Positions 1 to 10,197 of a stretch of DNA of 64,000 bases are shown here, in pieces. Each line of letters begins with the position of its first letter. The stretch's first letter is position 1. Below the pieces are notes generated by a model, which had not been told where the DNA came from, searched no databases, and worked only from the letters and a program-made list of their open reading frames with translations. The position numbers and the translations under genes were made by a program. The DNA is from Stemphylium vesicarium (taxonomy: Eukaryota; Ascomycota; Dothideomycetes; Pleosporales; Pleosporaceae), in assembly GCA_004380135.1 (NCBI GenBank), contig QXCR01000143.1, forward strand, positions 1 to 64,000, read 5' to 3'.

Positions 1-295
1 AGAGTTGACCACAACGAGAGAAACAATGAAACCTTTCCATCCTTATATCCTCATCGCTGAGTCTATTGCCATCACTGCCATCACAACATTATCCTTGTCC
101 TGCCTGATGTCTCTGATGGCTGCCATCACTTGGATGCTGCCATCACATACTAGCGCCTGATGGTTGGTCTTGGCGTGATGTCAATCACGTGACCTGCGCG
201 CCCCGCGCTGATCATTATCCTTCGTTTCGTGCGACTGTTGGCTGCCAACATCGCATCCTTCGTTCGGGAGAGGCCTTTGCTTGTTATCTGTAACA
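1..295 (-). repeat. Gypsy family-1 LTR variant, cut by window edge
   Basis: The last about 110 bases closely match the LTR ends at 28270-28379 and 34705-34814, finishing in the same GTTATCTGTAACA. The LTR is about 484-495 bases in the other copies, so the first part lies outside the window. The middle of this copy differs from the others and keeps CpA/TpG dinucleotides, so it is a distinct and little-mutated subfamily member. In the sense of the Gypsy-1 pol it reads on the minus strand. It ends abruptly against Gypsy pol sequence at 296, so it probably inserted into that element. Whether it is a solo LTR or one end of a full element cannot be seen. Confidence 0.75.
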
Positions 296-2455
296 CTTAG
301 ATAATATTCTTATCTACTTTAAGAATAAAGAAGAATATATTAAATATATCTATATAGTACTAAGATACCTAGACTAGTTTAACTTATAACTTAAGCTAGA
401 GAAATATAAATTCTATAAGAAAAAGATCGCTTTCTTAAAATATATTATAGAAGCTAATAGAGTACGTATAAGTAAAGAAAAGATTAAAGTAGTTAAGAAA
501 TAGCTACTATTAAAGATAGTTAAGGAAATATAATTCTTCTTAGAATTTTTAAATTTTGATTAATAGTTTATTAAGAATTACTTAAAAATCGCTATTCTAT
601 TAATAAAACTTATAAGAAAAGATATACTATTTATATAGAGTAAAGAAGTAGAAGACGCCTTCTAGATACTTAAAACTATAAGTATAATACTACTATACTT
701 CTATATATTCTAATTAGAGTAACCTCTACGCTTTAAAACTAACTTATTAGATCTTATACTAAGAGAATATACTAGCTAATTATATAAAGGCTAATAGTAT
801 TCTATAGCCTATTATTTATATAAGCTTTTAAGACTAAAAGAAAACTATAATATTTATAATAATAAGCTACTAGCTATTATTACTTACCTAAAATATTAGA
901 GAGTATATACTAAGAGTTACTTAGAACTTATAATATTCTTAGATTATAAAAGTTTAGTTACGTTTATAACTACTAAAGTACTTAGTAAATAATAAGTGTA
1001 ATAGTTATAAGAATTAAGATAGTATAAGTTTAAGATTATATTTATACTAAGAAAAGATAATAGTAGGGCTAACGCTCTTAGCTATAAATATAATATTATA
1101 GGAATAAAGAAAATTATAGACTCTATAATACTTAAAATTAATAATAATAAATTATTAGAACTAGTAAAAATACTAAACCTAGTTATATAAATTACTAATA
1201 AGGTACTAGAAGAGTTATAAGAAGTAATTATTAAGTAATACTATAATAACTCTATATATAATTACCCTAGTATTACTTAAATAATAGAACTTATTAAGCA
1301 AAACTATAAGTTTCTATATATAAAGAATAAGATTACGTCTTTTATTACTAAATACGTAGACTATTAGAAGAATAAATATAGTACCTACACACCCTATAGA
1401 GAAATATAAGTAATAGAGCTATCTAATATACTATAGTTAGACATCTCTATAAACTTTATTATAGGCCTACTAGTCTTAAGAGACCCTATTACTAAAGTAT
1501 TATATAATATAATTCTTATAGTAGTTAATTATTTTACGAAGTAAACTAAGTATATTGCCTTTTATAAAGATTTCACGGTAGTATAACTTACGTACGTTAT
1601 TAATAATCGTATTATAAGGTATTATAGTATACTAAAGTTAATTATTAATAATAGAGATAAGCTCTTTACTTTAAACTTTTAGATAGTATTACTTACTATA
1701 ATTAGTATTAAAAAGAAGCTATTAATAGCTTATTATCCACAAATAGATAGATAAATAGAGCGAATAAATTACATAATAAAAGCTTACCTATAAATCTATA
1801 TTAACTACTAGTAAAATAACTAGGTTTTACTACTACCTATAGTATAGATAGCCTATATTAATAAGCTTTTAGAGTCTATAGGATAGACTCTATTCTACGC
1901 AAACTATAGGAGACACCTAAATCTCTTTATACGTATATTACTAAGCCTAAAAATAGAAGTAGCTATCGCTATAGCTAATAAGCTAAAGTTAGTATACGAG
2001 TTACTATAACGCGAACTTAAAAAGGTATAATACTAGAGTATCTTATATATTAATAAGAAATAAAAAATAGTACCTTAGTTAAAGAGAGGGGATAAAGTTT
2101 TTCTACTTATAAAGAACTTTCGCACTATATAACTTAGTAAGAGACTAGATAATATTAAAATTAGACTATTTTTAATTCTTAATTAAAAGGGACTAGTTAC
2201 TTATATACTTAATCTTCTATCTAATATAAAAATATATCTAAGATTCTATATTAATATATTAGAATTAGTAGACCTTAAAATACTACTCTAGAAAACCTTC
2301 TACTATAAAATAAAAAAAGATAATAAATTTAAAGTTAAGAGAATTCTTATATACTAAATATAGAGTAATAGTAAAGAATACCTAGTTAAATAGTTAGGCT
2401 ACCTTAAGAGTAATAATACTTAGGAGCTAGATATAAATCTTATAAACTACTAATA
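296..2455 (+). mobile_element. Chromodomain Gypsy (family 3), 3' part of pol, RIP-degraded
   Basis: Reading TAA/TAG as mutated glutamine codons gives a continuous Ty3/Gypsy polyprotein in one direction. It starts with the end of reverse transcriptase (about 310-600), then RNase H (about 720-1080, with TDHK-like and ADALS-like remnants), then integrase (about 1430-1790, with the two Asp blocks still visible as LDISINFI and NNRDKLFT). A C-terminal chromodomain follows at about 2310-2455 (EYLVKQLGYL then an N-T-x-E-L block). The reverse transcriptase palm, protease and gag are absent, cut by the LTR at 1-295. No matching LTR is found downstream. CpA/TpG are almost completely lost. It is unrelated in detail to the two Gypsy families elsewhere in the window. 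Non-functional. Confidence 0.85.
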
Positions 2456-3085
2456 GCTTCTATATTATTACTACTAGCACTACTAGCGCCGCTAGGACTA
2501 GTAATACTAAGGGTCGTAACTACGTTGTCTATACCACCTAAGGTAGACCACATTATTAGCGAATATGCGATACCGATAGACGCCGCTGGACAATCTAAGG
2601 ACTGCGCATTAACATCCTCACCCTCCGCTTCTAGTTCCGACGCAAGGCAGAGCGCTTTCCTTTGCGCGCGCTTATTAGCCTGCGCTAGAATCTTCTTATT
2701 GCGCAATAACCGCGCAATTACTTTAGATAATAACTTTTTATCCGTATCTACTTTCGCTTAATACTCTTTGTGAGTTTTATTTAAAGAGGCCTATAACATA
2801 TTTATATATAACTAGCTAAGACGCGTATACTCCGCATATTTAAGAGGCGAATTTAGTATAATATAATAAGAGTAATTATTAAGAAAATACTTATTATAAG
2901 TAATATTAGAAATAAAATTAGTATTAAGAATTTTCTAAGCTAAGTAAATTTAATATTTATAGAAATTAGATAATATAGTAAACCCTAGAGTTTATAATAA
3001 TATATAAAGTAACTCTACTTATAAGCTAAGTAACTACTAAAGTTAGATAATTTAAGAATAAATTCTTAGAAGGGGAAGATAGTAT
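2440..3085 (-). pseudogene. Unidentified broken reading frame, helical and charged
   Basis: On the minus strand a frame runs from about 3085 to a stop at 2440, about 215 codons, if TAA/TAG are read as mutated Gln and a TGG-to-stop change is allowed. The last 88 codons (2440-2706) are fully open. The protein is Leu-rich at first, then strongly helical with many Lys/Arg/Gln/Ala (residues such as NKKILAQANKRAQRKAL). It ends with a less charged tail containing DCPAAS and MWSTLGG. The last third keeps CpA/TpG dinucleotides, so it was RIP-mutated unevenly. I do not recognise the family. It may be the C-terminal part of a transposon-borne protein, since it abuts the chromodomain Gypsy tail-to-tail and lies among repeats. 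Confidence 0.4.
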
Positions 3086-3099
3086 TACGACCTAAAGTT

Positions 3100-3344
3100 A
3101 AAACGCTTACGACCACGCCACAACTACGCCGCAACCACGCCGCAACCGCGCCGCACGAGCAAGACTAGGATAGCGATCCTGCAAAACGCTGACTGTTAGT
3201 AGTCACGTGACCGATCACTGCGCTAAGGACTATTGCTAGGAGCGATTACGACTACCGCAACTATTGCTAGGAGTGATTACGACTATTATAACTATCGCTA
3301 GAAGTTATGCCCTACTATTATTAGAAGTTAATATAACTATTATA
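3100..3344. repeat. Short imperfect tandem repeats, no gene
   Basis: There are two short periodic stretches. An ACCACGCCGCA-type repeat lies at about 3108-3155. A unit of about 31 bases (CTATTGCTAGGAG...) is repeated between about 3228 and 3310, progressively RIP-mutated. No coding potential seen. Confidence 0.5.
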
Positions 3345-3544
3345 TAAGTATATAGCTACTAGATAGCGCACCTTTATAGTCGCTATATTTAACTTTAAAA
3401 TTTAAGAATTAGTACTTAATTCTTAAATCTTTAAGTTATTTATTAATCTTTATATTATACTTAACTTATCTCGTCTATCACGCGCCTAGCTCATTCCCGA
3501 GAACCAACCCTAGGACCCTCTAAGGACGGACCTTCACATATACC
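3345..3544 (+). mobile_element. Fragment of hAT 5' non-coding end (empty-site copy)
   Basis: This stretch matches, in reverse complement, 22234-22345 joined to 13312-13402, the 5' flank of the minus-strand hAT element. Here the two halves are contiguous: TTTATATTATACTT replaces the TA target at which the Fot1-like element inserted in the other copy. It is therefore the empty site. It ends at 3544, where family-2 Gypsy sequence begins without a recognisable terminal repeat. Confidence 0.7.
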
Positions 3545-5184
3545 TTACTATAAGACTATTAACGCTAGAGGTATAGCTAACTTATTTATTTAATAGGTAT
3601 ACTAATTTAGCTATACGCCTAAAACTATTATCTTAAATAGAGGTCCTTAGTTCGTGTCTAGTTTCTAGTCTAAGTTCTATTAGATCCTAGGCGTAAAAGT
3701 TAAGCTATTAACCGCCTACTATAAGGAAACTAATAGATAAACTAAGATTATAAATAAGTATATTAATTAGAGGCTACAACCCTTTATATTCTTCTATTAA
3801 AATAATTAGAGTACGCTCCTACTCTTAATTAATAGAGCTTAGATATCTTTATTATACTCTACTATTAGTATATCTCTATACTAGATACTATATAGAAGTA
3901 AGCTATAGTAAAGTTAGAATTAGCCTACTACTTCTAAGTATTAAATAATTACTAATAAAGTAAACTATAAGAACGCTCTAGCCCTTACTACTAGAATATA
4001 TAATGCCTAGAAGATTGCTAAAACTAATATAGAGAAAGTGTAAGACTAGATAAGATTTACTATTAATTAGTACTAACGCCCTATAGACTAGAGTATAGAA
4101 GATATAGTCTTTCTTAATACTTAAAACTTATTATTCTCTTATCTAAGTTAAAAACTATCTAATAAGTAGATAGGCCTATTTAAAGTTATTAAATAGATTA
4201 GAAACTCTTATTAATTAGAACTACTATTTAGCTCTTAAATTTATAATGTCTTCGCATCTAATCTACTATATAAAGACCCTTAAGACCCTTTACTAAGATA
4301 GGAGCCTCTAAAACTACTTAGAACTCTAATAAATAGCGTAGAAGAATAGGAAGTAGAAGAGATTTTAACTAGTAAACTATATTAATCTACTCTTAAGTAT
4401 CGCGTTAAGTAGATTAGATATAATCTAGATCCTATCTAGTATAAGGCCTCTAACTTTATAGAATCCCCCTATAAGTTATAAGAATTTTATAAAAAGTATC
4501 TAGACTAGCTAGGCCCCCTATAAGCGCTTAATAAGTAAATTAAAGCTTAGAAGAAAGGTATAGAGAATATAAATTACTTAGAGAATAATTAAGTTAATTA
4601 GTAGTATAAGAGGAGGTTACTATATAGTATACTATAAAAAGAATTCTCTCTAGCTATTTATATCTAATTATCTACCCTTACTTCTTAAACGCCTTAGTTA
4701 CTACCCTTACTCTAGACTATCTCCGCGCTTAAATTAGAGAGGTTACTCTCTAACTCTACACCTACTACTATTTCCTTTCTCTCTTTCTTCTTCTAGCTTC
4801 TACTATAGCTTCTACCTTTGCGCTTTACTCGCGTCTCTAAGAAGGTGACTTAGCTATTTAGAATAAAGACCTACTTAAGAATCTATTCTAGAAGATAATA
4901 ACTAGTAGTTAATAATTCTAAAGTATCTAAGTCTTTTTTTTAAGTCTAAGTTACTTAGATATATAGACTTAGTAACTTAGCTATCTCTAAAACTTCTACT
5001 AAACCTATTATCTACTTATTATTATTATTAGAAAGTTCTTAATACGCCTCTAGTTTTTAAAATAGAGCTATAAACTTCTTACTAATATAAATAGAAATCT
5101 AGAGTAAGTAAGTTAAAGTACTATAAATTAGTACTAGATACTTACTAAGTTATATAAACTCTTCTACTTAGTGTAGTATGCGCA

Positions 5185-5336
5185 CTTCTTAGATCCCCGC
5201 GAGGCAAACCGATACTCGACAATATGGCCTCTCGCCATGGCCTTGGCCGCCCGAAGGCACATGACCCGATGGGCCGCCGGCAGCGCTCCGACAGGGCAGC
5301 GCACAGGCATAGTGTGTGTGTGTGTGTTGTGGTGGT
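5185..5336. repeat. RIP-spared GC-rich patch and GT microsatellite in Gypsy-2
   Basis: About 125 GC-rich bases with many CpA/TpG dinucleotides are followed by (GT)n at about 5312-5327. The same patch recurs at 37534-37690 in the second copy with few differences, although flanking bases in both copies are saturated with RIP changes. No convincing reading frame is shared. Its role in the element is unknown. Confidence 0.7.
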
Positions 5337-5471
5337 GTGAGATCTATATAGAGTGAGTAACTAAAACCTATTAGAGTAAAAGAACGTATATATATTATTA
5401 TCGTAAAGAATAAAGAAAGAAGGGCTTAAGAATAGAGAGAAGAATATAGAAGTAGCTAAGTTGTAAGATAA

Positions 5472-5575
5472 TTAATATTTAACGCTACCTTTACCTTAAT
5501 ATTTAACGCCGCCTTTACCTTAATATTTAACGCTACCTTTACTTAGATATTTAACGCTATTTTTACTTAGATTTT
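5472..5575. repeat. 24-base tandem repeat, four copies
   Basis: Four successive copies of a unit resembling TTAATATTTAACGCTACC plus TTTACC lie just upstream of the family-2 3' LTR. The same array is at 37818-37922 in the other copy, so it is part of the element and not a local expansion. Confidence 0.75.
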
Positions 5576-5862
5576 AGCTAAATACTAGCTCTTTAAGGCA
5601 TTAAACTATATATAGACTTAATATATAATAATTAAAGGATAACCTCTACTAAAATAATATTAAATAAATAAGAATACTTATTTTCTATAGAGAGAGGTAA
5701 TATAATAAGGCTACCTCTCTTATTATAACTATAGCTAAGACTAGACTTAGAGTTAACTCTAAGTTACTTTAGACCTAATTCTAACTTAATTCTAACTTAG
5801 CTCTCTCTAGCCTATATATATTTAAGCCTACTATTCTCTAGATATAGATAAGTAGTTTTCTA

Positions 5863-7119
5863 GGAGGAGATCTCTATTCTGCTCGCTAAGCCGTGGAGCA
5901 AACCTGCTTCAGCCTACGCTACGCTTACTATCTCAAGTAGTAGCAAAGATGAAGCAGCAGAGCTTCACACACAATGGCTTCGGGGCCTAAAAGACAAAAT
6001 AAGAGAACCTATTCTGCTATACACAGATAGCTCTAAGATAGAAGAAGACGTAGCCGTAGGTTACTATTAGATCTCTGCATAAGGTAGATACACACAGGTA
6101 AAGAATATTAGCCTAGGAAAGAAACTAGAGATTATGGACGTAGAGCTCGCAGTAATCTGCCAAGCCCTGCAGAATCTAGCGAGCTAAGACGTACGGGGAG
6201 AAGAAATACACGTCTTTGTAGATAGCTAAGCTGCCCTAAAATAACTTTAAAAGATTACTCTAATAGGAGACTAGAGAGTCTACTATAAGATTACTAAGCT
6301 CTATAAGACGCTCTTACTCTAAAATAATAAGATCTATATATTCTAGGTTCTAGGATATAGAGAGATCTAAGGTAATAAATACGCGGATAGGCTAGCTAGG
6401 GCTAGCCTTAAGAGGAAGGTAGTAAACCTAGGTACCTCCCTAAGCTACCTTAAGAGGAAAGTAAAAGAGGAAATTCTAGCTAGCTAGAAGTAAGAGTAGA
6501 AGGATACTAAATAAGAAGAGAAGAGAAAGGCCTATACTATAGTAATATAGGATAGGCTAAAGGTCTTATATAAGTTATAGCTACTTACTAGGCTAAAGAA
6601 AATATAGGCTATATACTACTAGCTTAAGCTAGAGAAAGGCTTCTTTAAGTAGTTCTCTAAGGCTATAGGCAAAGACGATAAAGGAGAATACTTTAGTAAC
6701 TGCAACTCTCTATAGACACCTAAGCACCTTCTCCTACACTGTAAGCACTACACGAAGGAGAGAGGGAAGATGAAAGACGCGCTCAACACACCTATACTCA
6801 CGCTACAACTGCTGTTTATTACGGCAAAAGGAAGCGCTGCTCTCGTAGCCTTCCTAGAAAAAACAAAGATTGCTATAGCTAACTGGCTGCTAGCAGCAGG
6901 AGCTCTCTAAGAGCCGAAGACGTCCACAACAAAATTACAAACAAATACTGGAAGAAACGAGAGGCAGCAATGCACGACGCAGGTGAAAGACTGCAGTTGA
7001 TAGCACTAAGCGTGGACCCTAGGAAAGAGGGATTAGCGAAGCATGCGCAGCGCTCCATAGCCCTACGGGCTGCATGAGCATCATTGTATTTATGCTAGCA
7101 ATAGGTAGTGCAATGTAAA

Positions 7120-7152
<33 letters not shown>
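5863..7152 (+). mobile_element. 5'-truncated LINE with RNase H and poly(A) tail
   Basis: A non-LTR retrotransposon fragment. From about 5890 a plus-strand frame, interrupted by RIP-type stops, encodes a type I RNase H. All four acidic positions are visible: Asp in YTDSSK, Glu in MDVELAVICQAL, Asp in FVDSQAAL and Asp in the GNKYADRLAR block. After it comes a Cys/His segment (NCNSLQTPKHLLLHCKHY) typical of the C-terminus of Tad/I-like LINE ORF2, then a short tail. The fragment ends in about 28 adenines (7125-7152). It sits inside a Gypsy-2 LTR between 12-base target duplications AGTAGTTTTCTA (5851-5862 and 7153-7164). Reverse transcriptase and endonuclease are absent, as expected for 5' truncation during insertion. 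Confidence 0.88.
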
Positions 7153-7156
<4 letters not shown>

Positions 7157-7290
7157 GTTTTCTATAATTCTTTTATATAAGACCTATAGGTATTAATAGA
7201 TCTTAGGTTATAATTCTCCTACGCACTCCTATATGCCTCTAAGTGAGACCACGCTAAGTTCGGATCTCTTGTCTTGCCTGCGTCGTTATA

Positions 7291-8659
7291 CTAATAGCTA
7301 CCTTAATTATTAGTAGCTTAGTTAGTTTAGAATATAATAAGTTATAAAAGAGTCTTAAGTCCTAGGCGTCCTCTAAATAAGTAATATAGGTAGATAAGAA
7401 AGACTTTAGTTCTTCTATCTATTATCTTTTTTTAGCTTAGAAGTAAAAGGACTCTTTAGGGTATTCTTAGACTTTAGGCACTTATTCTTATAGTAACTTA
7501 GCTAATTATACCTCTAATAAATTACTTTAATCTCTTTTAGGCTAGTATAGTCTATCTTAGGTAGTTTCCTATTAGCTAGAGCTATAGAGCTCTGCCTTAG
7601 CTTCTTCTAGGTCCTAGAGGGGCCCTATTAACTCTTAGTTGTTAGTTTAGGTACTGTTTCTATCTTCGCGCCTAGCTAATCTAGGTGCGTGTTAGATTTT
7701 CTGTTCTTATTCTATAGGTAACGGGCGAGAGTATTAAGGGTTGACACCGTGGGAAAGTCGTCTAGGTCTCTTAGCAGCAGTTCCTTTTAGATATCTAGAA
7801 GGAGGGCTCCTAGAAAGTCTATCTTTCGCTGTTCCTCTAAGATCTGACTGCCGAGCTCACTCCATAGGGTGGTGAGCTTAGAGAGAAGCTGGTTTGGGTC
7901 CTGGTCTTGCCTCTGCTTGATGCGTTTTAGGGCGTTATGGGCTGAAAGGCGACGTACTGCTTCAGGACCGAGGCAATTGAGCATGACTGCCTTCATCTGG
8001 TCCTAATTGGGGCTCTGGGAGGGATTCTTTCTAAGCTCGTCGCTATAGTAAGTTTCCTAAATTATCTTTATAGTCTTATCTAGAAATCTAGCTCTAAAAT
8101 TAGCCTTCTAGACTAGGTTTTTAAAGGTGTGGGGTGCTCCGCGAAAGATCCCCTCGCAATTACGTACCTAGTAGTTATACTACTAGCGATCGCGGTTACT
8201 AAACACCTCTAGGTCCTTTGGGCGAGGTGCTCCTATATTTAAGTAACTATACTCTCTTAGGGGAGGTTGTAGGCGATCGAGGTCCTTATCAAGAGTGGAG
8301 AGGTCGCCCTATTAGACTTTGCGCTTTAGCTCTCTAAGCTTCCTTAACTTATGGCGGTCTTTTTCTATTAGGCGCTATGCCTAGAGTTCCGCTAGCTCTT
8401 GTGCTATAGCCTCTAGAGGAGGGTTATCACCCTTTACTATAGGTTAAGAGTCGTTAGGTTAGTAGAATTAAGAAGAGATTAAGTCTATTATCTCTAGAGT
8501 AGATTATTCTAGGCTATTATAGTCTAGAATATCTAGTATCTATACTTAAGAGCTTAAAGGGTCCTAGGCTAAAGAGACTTTGTTAATATTGCGTCCTCTA
8601 GATATAGTAGCTCTCGTGTTGCGCGCAGGTGCGCTCGTGCGGACCGCGCTTAAGCTCAT
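7291..8659 (-). pseudogene. Copia-like gag, RIP-degraded
   Basis: The minus-strand frame starts at ATG 8659, about 50 bases inside the LTR, and runs to about 7300 where Gypsy-2 sequence cuts it. It encodes a gag-like protein. A helical, charged region rich in Lys/Arg/Leu (about 8430-8290) comes first. A capsid-like segment follows with the well preserved block at 7787-7996 (LNCLGPEAVRRLSAHNALKR and later SKLTTLWSELGSQI). The open 69-codon block is one of the least mutated pieces nearby. Pol is missing. The Copia assignment rests on the position next to the 170-base LTR, whose relative lies inside a Copia element at 55315; the Gypsy alternative is not excluded. Confidence 0.6.
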
Positions 8660-8708
8660 CGTGATAGATTAGCGTATACGAGAGTATTATAGGGTAGAGC
8701 GAATTAAA

Positions 8709-8878
8709 TACTAGAAATATAAATAGATCGATACTAGATACACCTAATGTCACATAGTACGGCTTGTAATGGTCTGCATTGACTAGAGACGATTCGCTAT
8801 CGAGCCACGATAGCGAAGAGTAAGCCTATATAGCCCTTGCTGACTCAGCGAGGGCCGTTCAAATCCGCCCGCCTGACA
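8709..8878 (-). repeat. 170-base LTR (TGTCAGG...CCTGACA), 5' LTR of the gag above
   Basis: Reverse-complement match, of equal length, to the solo LTR at 55315-55484. It has short inverted ends TGTCAGG/CCTGACA, one end blurred by RIP. The gag frame starts just downstream in the minus sense, so this is read as its 5' LTR. It abuts the end of the hAT transposase at 8879, consistent with insertion into the hAT. No matching target duplication is seen on the broken side. Confidence 0.75.
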
Positions 8879-10197
8879 GCTTTAGCTTTATTTAGAGTCT
8901 CTATATACCTAATATATTACTAAGCTTACTAAATATCCACTTATAGTCTACTACTGCTACTAGTATTATAAGTATATTAATAGCAAACTTTAAGAGTACT
9001 AGAAATTATCTAGCAACTAACTCCTAGTAGAGTAGCGGGTTAAGCGAGAGCTAGTTCTTCTTAGCTAACGCTAGTTACTACTTCTAGATCTTATATTTAT
9101 CCTTCTTTAGACTTACCTCTATCTATCGCAGATTAGTCTTAATCGACGACTATAGAAAGGCTAATCGCGACGCTGACAACCCTAGCTAGGGCTTCTTTTG
9201 CGGCGGCGTTACTACGTCGGCTACGTCGACTATAGCGTTACTTCGCTCTTGCTATATTCGCAAGAACGCCTAATAGTTATTATTAAGCTAGCCGTCGCGA
9301 TAGTAGACGCTATTATAGGCGGTAATATAGGTGTTTGGCACCTTCTAGAGCGCCGCGAGATAGTTCTTATAGTATAGGTAGAGGACTATAGTAGTATAGT
9401 AAATAAGCGCGTTATTTAATCTTTTATAGTACTTAGTAAGCTTACTATATATAAGGTTAACGTGCGTAATAAGATAGTCTTTAGGCGTATTAGGGTCTTT
9501 ATAGTTTATATCCTTAAAGTAGTCCTTAAGAGCCTTAAGCTAGTTAAGTAGCTATTTAAACGTTACTAGAACCTCCTATATAGCGCCGTGGCGGCCATGT
9601 CGGCCGCGGCCTTCAAGCAGCCGTGTAGCTTCCGCAAATGGCTCGAGGAGTTGAATATACTCCATAATTGTCGCCCAATCCTTGCCGCTTAGGCCGCCCT
9701 CGCGTACATATAGTCGCGGCTGGGCAGCAGGCAGCTGCTCGCGGTTCTTCCGGCGTCGTGATGGTGCCGTTGCGGCACTGTGCTCCTTGAGTTTGAGCTC
9801 AATATAGCTGTCGATAGGACCATGTAGCTCGGCTGCGCGCACAAAAGTGTCGAAATAGCTATTCCAGCGCGTCTTAACAGGCTTAACAAGTTGCTAGATG
9901 TTAGCTATAACGCCTATCGCCTATGCCTCGTCATGCTGCAGGCGCTCTAATAGCTGTCGAGTTTGCGGCGTGCAGATAGACGCGATTACGTTAAAAAGAA
10001 CGCTAATAGGGCCGTACTTACGCCACTTATCTATGTACTTCTCCTCGTTGTTAAGGTGAGCGGCGTTATTCTTATACGCGCTACGATCTTTACCCTAAAT
10101 TACTAACTACGCGCCTAGATTAAGAATATAGTAGTAGTAGCGTAGCTACTACTTACTTATAGTAAAGTTAAACTCCTCTATTAAAGACTTAACTATA

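Larger units (their letters stand above)
3545..7290 (+). mobile_element. Family-2 chromodomain Gypsy, 3' part with 3' LTR
   Basis: Collinear with 35869-38334 of the complete family-2 element, starting in integrase (from about 3545) and continuing through a chromodomain-like block (about 4330-4510). A long 3' non-coding region follows, with a GC-rich patch (5185-5310), a GT microsatellite and 24-base tandem repeats. The 3' LTR runs 5701-7290; subtracting the LINE inserted in it leaves 288 bases, the same length as the other three family-2 LTRs. The 5' part of the element is missing. RIP is heavy except in the GC-rich patch. The LTR ends in CGTCGTTATA and abuts a Copia-like gag at 7291. Confidence 0.85.

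Noticed and set aside
2525..2761. 78-codon plus-strand ORF
   Set aside because: Shadow of the longer minus-strand frame 2440-3085, which continues through RIP stops.
7125..7152. Poly(A) run as a sequencing artefact or host polyadenylation site
   Set aside because: It is followed directly by a 12-base target duplication and ends a LINE reading frame, so it is the LINE tail.
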